Below are positions 54,976 through 64,000 of a stretch of DNA of 64,000 bases, one piece after another (the first letter of the stretch is position 1; every line of letters begins with the position of its first letter). A program made the translations under genes and the position numbers. The notes under the pieces were generated by a model that was given only the letters and a program-made list of their open reading frames with translations, made no database searches and had not been told where the DNA came from. The DNA is taken from the NCBI GenBank assembly GCA_018292915.2, contig JACVVK020000437.1, positions 62,001 to 126,000 of the forward strand, written 5' to 3'. This stretch comes from Batillaria attramentaria. Taxonomy: Eukaryota; Mollusca; Gastropoda; Batillariidae.

Positions 54976-55439
54976 ATAAGTGTTGTGCTGTAGCCACTTT
55001 TAACGATATAAGCTGTTGGATTTGTCTGAAGATCTGATAAGTCTCAGCGACTGCACGGCCCGTAGGTCGTTTGTACATGGTTAAACGGGCTGTTTCCACG
55101 TTCACTGAGCCAAGTCGTGTTTTGGAACAGTTTCGCTCGCGAGTGCGCGTGTACGCTCGAAATACTCTATCTTGATGACTAGTACAGCTCTTAGTGCGTT
55201 ACAATGTTGTTAACAGTTTGCGCGAGCGGTCGAACATACAAATTCAAGGATTGTTGATACAACAGTCTCGCTCAGCGTTTTAGCTGCGTCAGTGAGTACG
55301 CATCTGTTGGCTCAGTGCAGGTGTCTAAAAGTTTTGTTGTGAAAAAATGTCATCCGAACCGCTAATCAGTATAACGATTAGTTGTGAAGATCCGATAAAT
55401 CTCGGCTACGGCAAGTCCTTTGGATGATTGGTTTGAGCG
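54976..55439. other. Between the duplicated blocks: decayed repeat units
   Basis: Diverged 114-bp-type units near 55010-55060 and 55355-55435, and an inverted copy of 4940-5030 at about 55137-55235. Confidence 0.65.
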
Positions 55440-56350
55440 AGTCCTGTCAGGCATCTGTCGTGACAGTCGTGTAACACCCGCAGTGACAACAAACTCTGCC
55501 ATACGAGACAATGATCAGGATAACGATCACTACTGAAGATAATAAGGAGTACCCTTGGGAAGGCAGTGAAGAAGATGATAAACCAACACAGATTTCGGTA
55601 TGCCTGACACAAATAGTTTGCATTGTTTTGTCGATGCCGATAGATTGTCTTACTTGCATATTTCTTAAGGGTGTGTGTGGGGGGGGGGGGGGGGGGTAAA
55701 ACGTTTTAGTAACAGGATACGGGAAACAGGACTTCAAATTTGATATACATGCAGTTATAGTATGCGCCATGCAGTTGCTGTTACTGTTTGTGTTGATGTT
55801 GCTGTTATCTTACTGTACGTAAGTCGTATTTTGTCTTGTATGCGTGGATGCAAGAAACACTTTTTTTTTTTTCATGTTTCTTAGGGCGGTGTGTTGTTGA
55901 AACTCGTCTGTCAACAAGTATGAAAAGGGTAAACTACTCTAAAAGCTTACACAAAAAGTATGTCTTACATCCGGAAAATTATGTTAAAGAAATGCAGCGG
56001 TGAACAAACCCATCTGGTTTCCTAAGAACCGCCCGCTGTTGAATTTCGGCAGCAGGCGTGACACTTGAAATGTGACCATGACCTACTTTAAAAGCTTCCA
56101 CAAAAAGTATACTTTACATCAGTGAGGTTCTCAAGTGTACCGATGAAGGAACCTGATGTGCGTACCTGTTCTGCAAAACCATCCGAAGTCCTCATACAGT
56201 TGAATTATAGTTGACATAGACTGTAGTCAAAAAGGGACTGTGAACTGGCGTTTTGTGGAGAAGAGGTTACAGCTGAACTGTTGCTGTTGTATTTCGCTGA
56301 GTGTCTTGGTTTTCGAGACGTGTTTGTGTTGTGCTGGGTGGATGACAATG
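55440..56350 (+). repeat. Tandem duplicated block II of intron 1
   Basis: Second copy of the cassette-containing block, with a G-run at 55679-55696 that is absent from block I. Confidence 0.8.
55511..55597 (+). CDS. Candidate alternative first exon 1'' of the Munc13-4-like gene
   Basis: An ATG at 55511 opens 29 codons that end at GTATGC (55598) in phase 0. It is paralogous to 53969-54073 with six codons fewer. The acidic core EYPWEGSEEDDKPTQIS is retained. Start, frame and donor are intact, so this copy is also potentially usable. It is the nearest of the three candidate first exons to exon 2 (about 1.6 kb). Confidence 0.5.
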
Positions 56351-56416
56351 TGTGGCCACTTTTGTAAATGATGGAAACGGTACGTTTTATGTGTCAGAGG
56401 CCGCCTTTTTGCGTAC

Positions 56417-57163
<747 letters not shown>

Positions 57164-57271
57164 AACGAGAGCCTTTACCGAGGGGTGTTGCGAAGTTTGC
57201 TTCACCCGTTGGGAGCCTCTGACACGCAGATCGGCCTGCGGCCCGGTGACCTGATTGACCATATTCGCCAG
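57164..57271 (+). CDS. Munc13-4/BAIAP3-like protein, exon 2
   Basis: Thirty-six codons between TTTCAACAG and a GTAGGC donor, phase 0 at both ends. It encodes the helical segment before the first C2 domain with an ESLYRGVLRSLLHPLG core, which matches the ELY...L..LLHRLG-like motif that precedes the C2A domain in the UNC13D/BAIAP3 family. This is one of the strongest family markers in the window. Residues 88-123 of the predicted protein (exon 1 start). Confidence 0.85.
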
Positions 57272-57497
57272 GTAGGCTGGGTGACACTTGGGAGGGTCGT
57301 TTGGGGATAATTTTATCTCTCCGGCAGAGGATCTTGTTACTCTTGAGAGGGTGGTTTGAAAAGGTTGATGAATGGTGAAATGTGGTGTGTGTTGAATACA
57401 GGCACTTTCTCATGCAGATACGGAGACGGAGAATGTAAGTCATAATGGTACAAGTAAATCATATTCAGGCTCACTAAATTGTTCATAAAAGTCAGTT

Positions 57498-57535
<38 letters not shown>

Positions 57536-58725
57536 TTCCTTCCTTCCTTTCTGTCTTTCATTCTTTTTTTCTGATAGCAGCAACACAGGAGAGAGATTTC
57601 ATGCCTGGGCCACAAAACGGGGGGAGGGGGTGTTTACTTGGTGATTCGTTTGGCATTTTCTTTCTTTCTTTATTTATTTATTTTGTTCAAGATTTTGTTT
57701 GTGCTCCTTATAACTTTACTCTATTCCTATCAAGTAAAGTTGGGGTTGTGCACCAGTGTTCTCACTAAAAAAAATCACAATTAATTTATGTCTGCATGAA
57801 TTTAAATTTGGCTCGGTGAGAGTATTACACTTTGATTCTACTCGTGTTTGCTGCAGTAAGAGCCGTACGGAACCGTTAATCTTGCCTGATATTCACATAC
57901 AGGGCCAAACCAGAAAAGAGTCAAAAACGTGGGATACTCGTGCGTGGTACGGAATGTGTTAATCATTGCATGCGAGTCCCCATAGACTTCTCGTTCTCTG
58001 TGCGTACACACTTTCCACCAAGCATAGACACACTGCATTCCTCACTAGGGGGGATTTGGCAGAGGATTTGGTCTAGTGGTTAAGGCATCCGACTTCGGAT
58101 CCTGAGCTGCCTGGTTCGAGTCCCCTGTGGGCAGGAATATGGTGGGATTTTTCCTACCATATCAAGTCAAATCCATGTGCAGACGCGTGTACGGTGCCTG
58201 TCTCGCTTTCGTGAGTTCGAATCCCGGCTGGGGCCAAATATTGTGCTGGTATTTTCATCGTTGCCCCGTCTTTGATATCACCCGTATGTGGTGGAAAAGG
58301 ACGTTAAACTCCCAGACACCCACCCACCCTCGTGTACACACGCACGCACATACATCAAGTGTGCACGCTAAAAAGCCCACGTTCATCTTTCGAAGAAGAG
58401 TAGGCTGTGGCCGGTGTCGTCGTAAACAGAAATACTGTCGCACACGCACCAAAGTGAATACAAGGGGGGAGGTTTGCACATAAAGTAGCGCTTAGCGGCA
58501 GCAGGCTTTCACTGCTTCGTCCTCCAGCCGTGCGGCGCCGTGAGCATTTCAGCAGAGATGGATATGTGCGCCGAGGAGAAGTCTACCATACCATACCATA
58601 CCATACCATACTAGACAATCAGAGTGCTGCTGTTTTGTATCCTCTGGGTTCAGGCAGTATCCACTTTATACACATGTTTGGTGTACTGACCAAATAAATA
58701 TTTTCCAAAATGTGATGTGTTCTAG
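57272..58725. other. Intron 2: (TTTC)n, SINE-F with nested SINE-A, (CATAC)n
   Basis: (TTTC)n/(TTCC)n at 57496-57550 and about five CATAC units at 58586-58610. No further exon recognised. Confidence 0.7.
58062..58465 (+). mobile_element. SINE-F: tRNA-like head on the SINE-E body, with nested SINE-A
   Basis: The head GGTCTAGTGGTTAAGGCATC with B box GGTTCGAGTCCC is followed by a body (ATGTGCAGACGCGTGTACGG, CATCAAGTGTGCACGC, GAAGAAGAGTAGGC) alignable to the body of the 5S-headed SINE-E at 18.4-18.7 kb. A 5'-truncated SINE-A interrupts it at about 58210-58329. Confidence 0.75.
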
Positions 58726-58785
58726 GTGTTTGACGTGGACCAGGAAGACCATGAGTACTTCATCAGAGACGAACTGCAAAATAAA
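58726..58785 (+). CDS. Munc13-4/BAIAP3-like protein, exon 3
   Basis: Twenty codons between GTGTTCTAG and GTGAGG, phase 0 at both ends, residues 124-143. It encodes VFDVDQEDHEYFIRDEL, matching the family pattern of an aromatic-Asp/Glu-rich helix (x-F-x-x-x-x-E-x-H) immediately before the C2A domain. Confidence 0.85.
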
Positions 58786-58872
58786 GTGAGGACAGTGTCT
58801 GGTCGTATTTGAATACTGTGAACTAGTGGTGTTTGCAAGAAACAAAGTCCGTTCGTCTGTTTCGTCTTTATG

Positions 58873-59010
58873 GCCAGTGTGTGAGAGAGTGCGTGTGATT
58901 CACATGTGCGTGCGTGTTGGGTTCAGCTCGCGGCGCTTTGAGCCAATTCAAGAAATGTGGTAAAAAAGTGCCCACACAATACAGTTGTTATTATTATTAT
59001 TATTATTACC
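58873..59010 (+). mobile_element. SINE-B 3' fragment with (ATT)n tail
   Basis: Forward distal SINE-B (GTGTGATTCACATGTGCGTG, GTTGGGTTCAGCTCGCGG) ending in ATT repeats at 58989-59007. Confidence 0.8.
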
Positions 59011-59143
59011 GGTATTACTATTAATATTTCATGATTCCACAGCAAAGGGGAACAATTTGTACTGCCTCAGCAGTTTTCATCATACGTTACAGCTAGGGGA
59101 GGTATCATGAAAAAGTGATCAACTTGCGTGTTTTCTTTTTCAG

Positions 59144-59216
59144 CCTAAACGGGTACAGGCAAACGTCACAGTGGTGGAGGCACGTGACTTGAAGAATGGA
59201 CAGGAAAAGACGAGGG
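59144..59216 (+). CDS. Munc13-4/BAIAP3-like protein, exon 4 (start of C2A)
   Basis: A 73-nt exon between TTTTTCAG and GTAGGT, phase 0 in and phase 1 out, residues 144-167. It encodes the first strand and loop 1 of the C2 domain (ANVTVVEARDLKNGQEKTR). At the loop-1 position where Ca2+-binding C2 domains usually have Asp, the sequence appears to have Glu (within QEKTR), a possible loss of a calcium ligand. Confidence 0.85.
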
Positions 59217-59838
59217 GTAGGTGTTCAAATCCTTGCCTCATTTGTTGGTTTTGTTGTTTGTTGATGGTTTGTCTTTTGTTTGTGTTGTTGCATTTTTGGT
59301 TGTTGTTTGTTTTTTTTGCTTGTTTTTGTTGTTTTGTTTGTTTTGTTGTTTTCTTTTGTTTTGCTGTTGATGTTTTTGTTTTGTTTTGATGTGTGTGTCT
59401 TTTTGATTGTTTTTTAGGTTTGGTTTGGTTTTTGTTTCTTTGTTTGGTGTGTTTAGTTGTTGTTGTTTTTGTTTTGTTTTTATGTTTGTTGTTTGTTTGT
59501 TTGTTTGTTTGTTGTTGTTGTTGTTGTTTTTTTGGGGGGTTGGGGGAGGGGGAAGTAACTTTATCTTTTTTTTCCTTTTTTTTTCTTTTTTTTTTTTTTT
59601 TTTTTTTGGGGGGGGGGGATCATTTTGTTTGGGTTTCTTTTGTTTAGGTTTGTTTTGGGGGGTTCTTGTTTTGTTTTTGTTTTTCGAAGGGGGGGGAGGT
59701 GTTGTTGTTGTTGCTGCTGTTTTCGTTTGGGGGAGGGAGGGTGGAATAGCTCTATATTATTTCAATTTCAGCAGAACGCGTACATTTTCCATCTCCATTC
59801 ACAATTGTAATTCAGAAAAAAATTGTTTATTTTCACAG
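59217..59838. other. Intron 4: long T/G-rich low-complexity tract
   Basis: About 500 bp almost free of A and C on the plus strand (TTTG and TTG repeats, T-runs to about 26, G-runs to about 10). Frames across it are artefacts. Confidence 0.9.
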
Positions 59839-60064
59839 ACAGCAACCCTTACTGCCTCCTGACCATGGTGCAGCCAGCTGTCAGAGGATTCAAGAGCTCA
59901 TCACCAAAAAACTCACCGAAAGTCTCACCAAAGAACTCACCGCGCTCCAGCCCAAAACTGAAGCGGAGCCCTCCTCGCTCACCGTCTTTTGACGCCGGAG
60001 ATGTGCTGAGGACACAACCAGCCAAGGGTTCCCGCAGTCCTAAGTGGAATGAGGAGTTTCAGCT
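59839..60064 (+). CDS. Munc13-4/BAIAP3-like protein, exon 5 (C2A with Ser-Pro insert)
   Basis: A 226-nt exon between TTTTCACAG and GTGAGT, phase 1 in and phase 2 out. It begins with the C2 signature SNPYCLLTM (SDPYC in calcium-binding relatives, here Asn instead of Asp) and ends with SPKWNEEFQL, the usual PxW(N/D)ExF strand. Between them lies a loop of about 45 residues made of SPKNSPKVSPKNSPRSSPKLKRSP-type repeats, with about ten Ser-Pro sites. Proline-directed kinase regulation of this loop is possible (inference). C2 domains of this family do carry variable-length loops here, but the regular SPK spacing is striking. Confidence 0.85.
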
Positions 60065-60450
60065 GTGAGTGTTTGTCGAGTCATTATTGTATGTGCGAGC
60101 ATTTGTTTTAAGGTTTCGATTTTTTTTTCTGTTTTTGTTTTTGTTTTCCTATGCTTCCGGAGGGTGGGTAATAAACTTGTTTGTTTGTTCGCATGATGTG
60201 TGTTAAAAAGTATAGCTCCAAGGAAACCGAGGGGTTGCGGAGGTTACAAAGCATTGGTTTGGCAGTGTCGTTTTACACGGTAAAACTGACAGTGAAGATG
60301 AAACTTGCATATATTTGTTTTCAGAAGCTGTGAAGTTTTCACAGGATAACCTTGCAACCTACAAAAGTAGATCAGTATCGCTTTCACGGCATTAAACTCA
60401 AATTTCTAAAGTATTTTGATTTTTGGAAAACACACACACACACGCGCGCG

Positions 60451-60540
<90 letters not shown>

Positions 60541-60885
60541 CAGTTCTGTCAATCCTACATTACTGCTGCTGGACTGAGGACCAGTGTGTTTTGTGAGGGC
60601 CGAATCTTTACGCCTTATGTTTTTTTTTTTGTTTGTTTTTTTGTTTGTTTGTGACCCTCCACCACGAAATGAGTCTTCTTGTGCTATTTGTTCATGTTAC
60701 AAGACGACTCATTTCGTGGTGGAGGGTCACGTTTGTTTGTTTGTTTTTTGTTGTTTTTTTTGTTTTTGTTTTTTTGGTTTTTTTTTTGTTTTTTTTTTTT
60801 TTTTTTTGGGGGGGGGGTTGTGGAAGAGTGTTCCAAAGGGTGAGTCCTTTTCTGTTTTGTTAACTATTATAGATGTTTTCCACAG
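60065..60885. other. Intron 5: (CA)n at 60430-60538, hairpin at 60651-60730, T/G tracts
   Basis: The hairpin arms GACCCTCCACCACGAAATGA and TCATTTCGTGGTGGAGGGTC are perfectly complementary around a roughly 35-base loop and are flanked on both sides by GTTTGT repeats, suggesting a very short palindromic MITE. Confidence 0.85.
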
Positions 60886-61005
60886 AGAAGTAGAAGATCC
60901 CTTGACGGACGAGATTCACCTTTGCATCTGTCATCAAGATGACAACACCACAATGCCTGACAGCAATGGAAAAACACATTCGGAGAAAACTGGAGCTTTG
61001 AAAGG
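60886..61005 (+). CDS. Munc13-4/BAIAP3-like protein, exon 6 (C2A)
   Basis: A 120-nt exon between TTTCCACAG and GTGGGT, phase 2 at both ends. It continues the C2 strand (EVEDPLTDEIHLCICHQDDN), the position equivalent to the loop-3 calcium-ligand region; only part of the usual Asp pair is present (HQDD). It is followed by a polar stretch with PDSNGKTHSEKTGALKG. The frame does not continue usefully past the donor. Confidence 0.8.
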
Positions 61006-61152
61006 GTGGGTGCAGTTTTTGCCTGTTACAAGGCAGACCTACAGTTTCTCCCAGTTGAAATCACTTGAAAATGTGTTTCTCTTTACTGCCATTGCTTTGC
61101 ATAGATATTTTGCTCACATTGCAGTGTACCGGTATCTCTTATATGGTTAAGA

Positions 61153-61322
61153 AGACCAAAGCCAGTGCACACCAGTAGGAGCCACTTCAAGCCACTTTTA
61201 CGCAAGGCGTGGGCCTTCCCCGCTAGGCGAGAGACCGCTGCATACAGCATAATAGTGGCTTGAAGTGGCTTCTAATGATATGAAGATTTTCAGTAAACTT
61301 GCAATTTTTGCGTGGACTTTTA
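61153..61322. mobile_element. MITE-4
   Basis: Complete copy (GTGCACACCAGTAGGAGCCA to TTGCGTGGACTTTTAAG), later hit by a SINE-A at its right end. Confidence 0.85.
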
Positions 61323-61515
61323 AGGGTGGGTGGGTGGGGGTTTGGGGGTTTAACGTCCTTTTCCACCACATAGGGTGATATCAAAGACGGGGCAACGACG
61401 AAAAAGCCAGCACAAAATTAATATTTGGCCCCAGCCGGGGTCGAACTCACGACCCGAGCATTAGAAGTCCAACGCTCTACCATTCGACCACCCCGGCTCC
61501 CCGTGGGCTTTTAAG
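61312..61515 (-). mobile_element. SINE-A with about 13-bp target-site duplication
   Basis: Reverse SINE-A flanked by GTGGACTTTTAAG and GTGGGCTTTTAAG; the target lies at the end of MITE-4, so this SINE is the younger insertion. Confidence 0.9.
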
Positions 61516-61680
61516 AAGTATGCTATTTTGTACATTAGGCGTTTAGCTGCACCAGATAATGAAATACTCACTAATATTTAGGGGCGTATTTTGTTTGTAC
61601 GTGTACATCATGAACAGGTAATGTGAAATGTATAGGGGCAAACAGTAACATGTACCCTGACATCTTCCGCGTTGTTTCAG

Positions 61681-61765
61681 ATTTTTCCGAAACATTCTTC
61701 AGACGGCATCGGACCATGATCGACTCATACCTGGCTGCATAGGGCAGGTCACCTTACCTGTCAGG
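61681..61765 (+). CDS. Munc13-4/BAIAP3-like protein, exon 7 (C2A)
   Basis: An 85-nt exon between GTTGTTTCAG and GTGAGT, phase 2 in and phase 0 out. It encodes FFRNILQTASDHDRLIPGCI and GQVTLPVR, matching the family's ...D-x-x-G-x-(V/I)-x-L-x(V/L)(R/Q)D strand near the end of C2A. Confidence 0.85.
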
Positions 61766-61769
61766 GTGA

Positions 61770-61773
61770 GTGA

Positions 61774-61847
<74 letters not shown>
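61770..61847. repeat. (GT)n microsatellite
   Basis: Long GT array starting within 10 bp of the exon 7 donor. Confidence 0.95.
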
Positions 61848-61849
<2 letters not shown>

Positions 61850-61905
61850 ATGTGCATATTTTGCACATGCAGTTTCAAAGAATGCAAATGCATGAGATCT
61901 CAAAA

Positions 61906-62340
61906 TGCGTGTATAATCCCTATTAACTTCAGGCGTCATAGTCACCCCTAAAAATGCTTCAATCTAGAACAAAAATTACCAAGCACAGACCATTCAAGGG
62001 CACATACCCGACAGGAGTGTAAAAAATTGAATGTCTCTGTTCCGCTCAGGCCTCACTGGAGTAATGCTAGTCTACTTTCTGTTAAGGCCAGAGAGCCACT
62101 TCACACAAATCCACTCACGCCACCTTTGCCTCTCTTCAGTGCAAAAGGTCCCAGCTTCAATGGCTGATTGCCTCCTCTTGCTACACCCTGGCATGCACCT
62201 TGCCCTACCAAATACGAAAATCACGATTGTCTCGTGACAACAAATATCACTACAAACTAGCACACTCGCAAAACAGGATCCACACCAAACAAACACTAAA
62301 CTTGACCTCACGCTCAGTGTGTGTCCTGCTCACGCATGCA
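61906..62340 (+). repeat. Dispersed repeat R450, copy 2
   Basis: Second copy of the 8118-8580 repeat, here in intron 7. It ends near a (GAT)n run at 62346-62360. Confidence 0.8.
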
Positions 62341-62649
62341 AGAGATGATGATGATGATGAAACTTTATTTATCAACGGTAAAAGTTTTGACAGAAATTCG
62401 CCAGTTTGCAAACTTGCCGTTTCTAATACTACAGACTATCTACTAAGGAAAAAAAATGGAGCAAAATATAAAAGAAAAAAATTCAACACAGAAAATTATG
62501 CACTAAACTACAAGAAACAAAACCATCGAGAAAATGTCGATCAGGTCCAAACGCATTCACACACACGTGCGACCTTTGTAAACACAAATCACTGATATAA
62601 TACTGAATAAAATAGAAAATCAAAATAACAGGTTGCCGCGTAGCGTACG

Positions 62650-62650
<1 letters not shown>

Positions 62651-62685
<35 letters not shown>
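62651..62685. repeat. (GA)n microsatellite close to the exon 8 acceptor
   Basis: GA array about 40 bp upstream of the CTCTTACAG acceptor. Confidence 0.95.
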
Positions 62686-62687
<2 letters not shown>

Positions 62688-62723
62688 GCAGCATTTGAGC
62701 AGTTTCTCTCACTTCTCTTACAG

Positions 62724-62837
62724 GACATTCCAACCCAAGGTTATGATGACTGGTGCAACGTTTACCCCTTGTCAGGCAGCAGTCGACCCAAACCTGTCGG
62801 GCAGTGTCACCTGCAAGTTCTGCTGTCGTACAAACAG
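62724..62837 (+). CDS. Munc13-4/BAIAP3-like protein, exon 8 (end of C2A)
   Basis: Thirty-eight codons between CTCTCTTACAG and GTCAGT, phase 0 at both ends, residues 312-349. It encodes DIPTQGYDDWCNVYPLSGSS and VGQCHLQVLLSYK, the closing strands of the C2 domain; the W-x-x-(L/V)-x-P-L and G-x-(C/L)-x-L-x-(L/V) motifs match the family well. Confidence 0.88.
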
Positions 62838-63036
62838 GTCAGTACGGCATTTTATTCAATATCTGTATGATATTTGTATTCATATGGACATCCAGCAAAA
62901 CAGAGTTACAGATTACAGACCTGAAATGCATTGCAGATGTTTTGAAATTCAGCAGCATGTTGCGTTTAGAAACGTTACCTGTTTTTGAGAACAGGGAAAT
63001 ACCAATGCATTGAGAGTGTGGCATGGGGGTCATTTT

Positions 63037-63210
63037 AGTGATAGAGTGGGTGGGTGGGAGTTTAACGTCCTTTTCCACCGCGTATAGGTGATATCAAAGA
63101 TGGGGCCAGTACATATATTTGGCCCCAGCCAGGATTCAAAGTCACGACCCGAGCATTGAAAGTCCAACGCTCTACCATTCGGCTATCTCGGCTCCCGTTT
63201 CAGTGACAGA
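63037..63210 (-). mobile_element. SINE-A with target-site duplication
   Basis: Reverse SINE-A between TTTTAGTGATAGAG and TTTCAGTGACAGAG. Confidence 0.88.
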
Positions 63211-63396
63211 GAGAAGACAAAATATTGTAGTCACAGAAAGTGAGGTCTTTTTCAGTCAGGTTATAGCCGTAACTGGGTAAGTGGTTGTCGCGTTCAAGTT
63301 TGTTCTTCACAGTTTCTCTGCACAATGTTGTGTGTCACAGAAGTGATAATTCTTATTCGAAGCACTCATGGAGTGAATCATGGTTGTGTGTGACAG

Positions 63397-63483
63397 GATG
63401 GACTGTTTGGAGGTCGGTTCTCAGCAGAAGATTATCACTTGGCGGCATTACTGTGTTACAAACACGCCGTGTCACATCTCAAG
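63397..63483 (+). CDS. Munc13-4/BAIAP3-like protein, exon 9 (last in window)
   Basis: Twenty-nine codons between GTGTGTGACAG and GTAAAA, phase 0 at both ends, residues 350-378. It encodes the start of the helical region that follows C2A (AEDYHLAALLCYKHAVSHLK). The gene continues off the right edge; the MUN/MHD region and C-terminal C2 domain are not in the window. Confidence 0.8.
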
Positions 63484-63837
63484 GTAAAAAATATTATTTT
63501 GATTGATAATATAAAAAGGCGGTTTGTTTTCCTATATTGCGCATCTGTCATAAATGTTAACAAAAGATAATAAAGATGGTTTAATTTTATTGACTTTATT
63601 AAAGCTGTGTCAGGACAGAAATTTTATGGACTATTTTTTCTACATGTTATGGCTACAGTAAAGTAAAAAACAAACAACATTTAACTCAACTCTGATGTCA
63701 CACATAAATATCATCTACAACACAGACGATTGGACTTTAATTACAAAACAGTTATGACATTTAACAATCAAATATTTATGAAAGAGACATAAGAGTATGA
63801 TTTTGTATCAGGTGGATGTTATCTCATAAGTTATCTC

Positions 63838-64000
63838 TTGAAAACCCGTGCAAAAATCGCAGTTTTACTTGAAACCTTCCGATCACTAGAAGCCACTTCA
63901 AACCAGTATTCTTCCAACTGCAGCGGTTTCGGGCCTAACGTGGAAGACCCACACCTTGTGTAATAGTGGCTTGAAGTGGCTGCTACTAGTGTGCAGTGGC
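63838..64000. mobile_element. MITE-4, reaching the window edge
   Basis: AAAACCCGTGCAAAAATCGC at the left, GTGGCTTGAAGTGGCTGCTA at the right. It lies in intron 9. Confidence 0.85.

Noticed and set aside
59217..59862. Long Phe/Val/Cys/Gly-rich frames in the T/G tract
   Set aside because: Low-complexity intron sequence between well-defined exons 4 and 5.

Overview
The window looks like eukaryotic, metazoan nuclear DNA, most likely from a marine mollusc (probably a gastropod). Genes are split by long introns with GT-AG junctions, (GT/CA)n arrays are very dense, and several tRNA-derived and 5S-derived SINE families, TTAA/TAA-flanked MITEs, an RTE-type LINE and a CR1/L2-type LINE fragment are present. 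The taxon is an inference from repeat content and gene style; no sequence search was possible.

Two genes can be assembled with confidence. (1) Minus strand, 17.4 to 11.4 kb: a compact four-exon gene whose exons join in perfect phase to give a 388-residue protein. It has a signal peptide, a very short ectodomain with one N-glycosylation sequon, one transmembrane helix, a Cys-rich juxtamembrane segment, two tandem copies of a 96-residue module and a C-terminal C3HC4 RING finger, so it is a type I membrane RING protein, probably an E3 ubiquitin ligase. The signal-peptide exon and the module exon are each locally duplicated. The two module exons differ at about 12% of bases, while about 100 bp of adjoining intron differ at one base. 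(2) Plus strand, 49.1 kb to beyond the right edge: the 5' part (nine exons, 378 codons) of a Munc13-4/BAIAP3-family gene covering the N-terminal region and the first C2 domain. Its large first intron holds a roughly 1.4-kb tandem duplication carrying two short ATG-to-donor cassettes, both in the right phase to act as alternative first coding exons.

Less certain coding material: an orphan first-exon-like ORF at 3309-3503 (+), a spliced exon at 31985-32366 (+), a terminal exon with AATAAA near 48.0-48.3 kb (+), and a terminal exon with a CXC/Tesmin-like cysteine-rich motif at 33547-34094 (-). I do not recognise the first three.

The rest is repeat-dominated. 0-11 kb: SINEs, a long hairpin with a Penelope/hammerhead-like motif, a nested MITE-in-SINE, a LINE 3' end. 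11-18 kb: the membrane RING gene, cut by SINEs and a foldback element. 18-31 kb: a 5S-headed SINE, foldbacks, a 141/115-bp satellite (24.46-25.66 kb), microsatellites. 31-48 kb: an RTE LINE, a large foldback with nuclear-receptor-like half sites, MITEs, SINEs. 48-64 kb: the Munc13-4-like gene, its introns packed with microsatellites and SINEs. Repeat families are labelled SINE-A to SINE-F and MITE-1 to MITE-5; these are my labels for families recognised by comparing copies inside this window.
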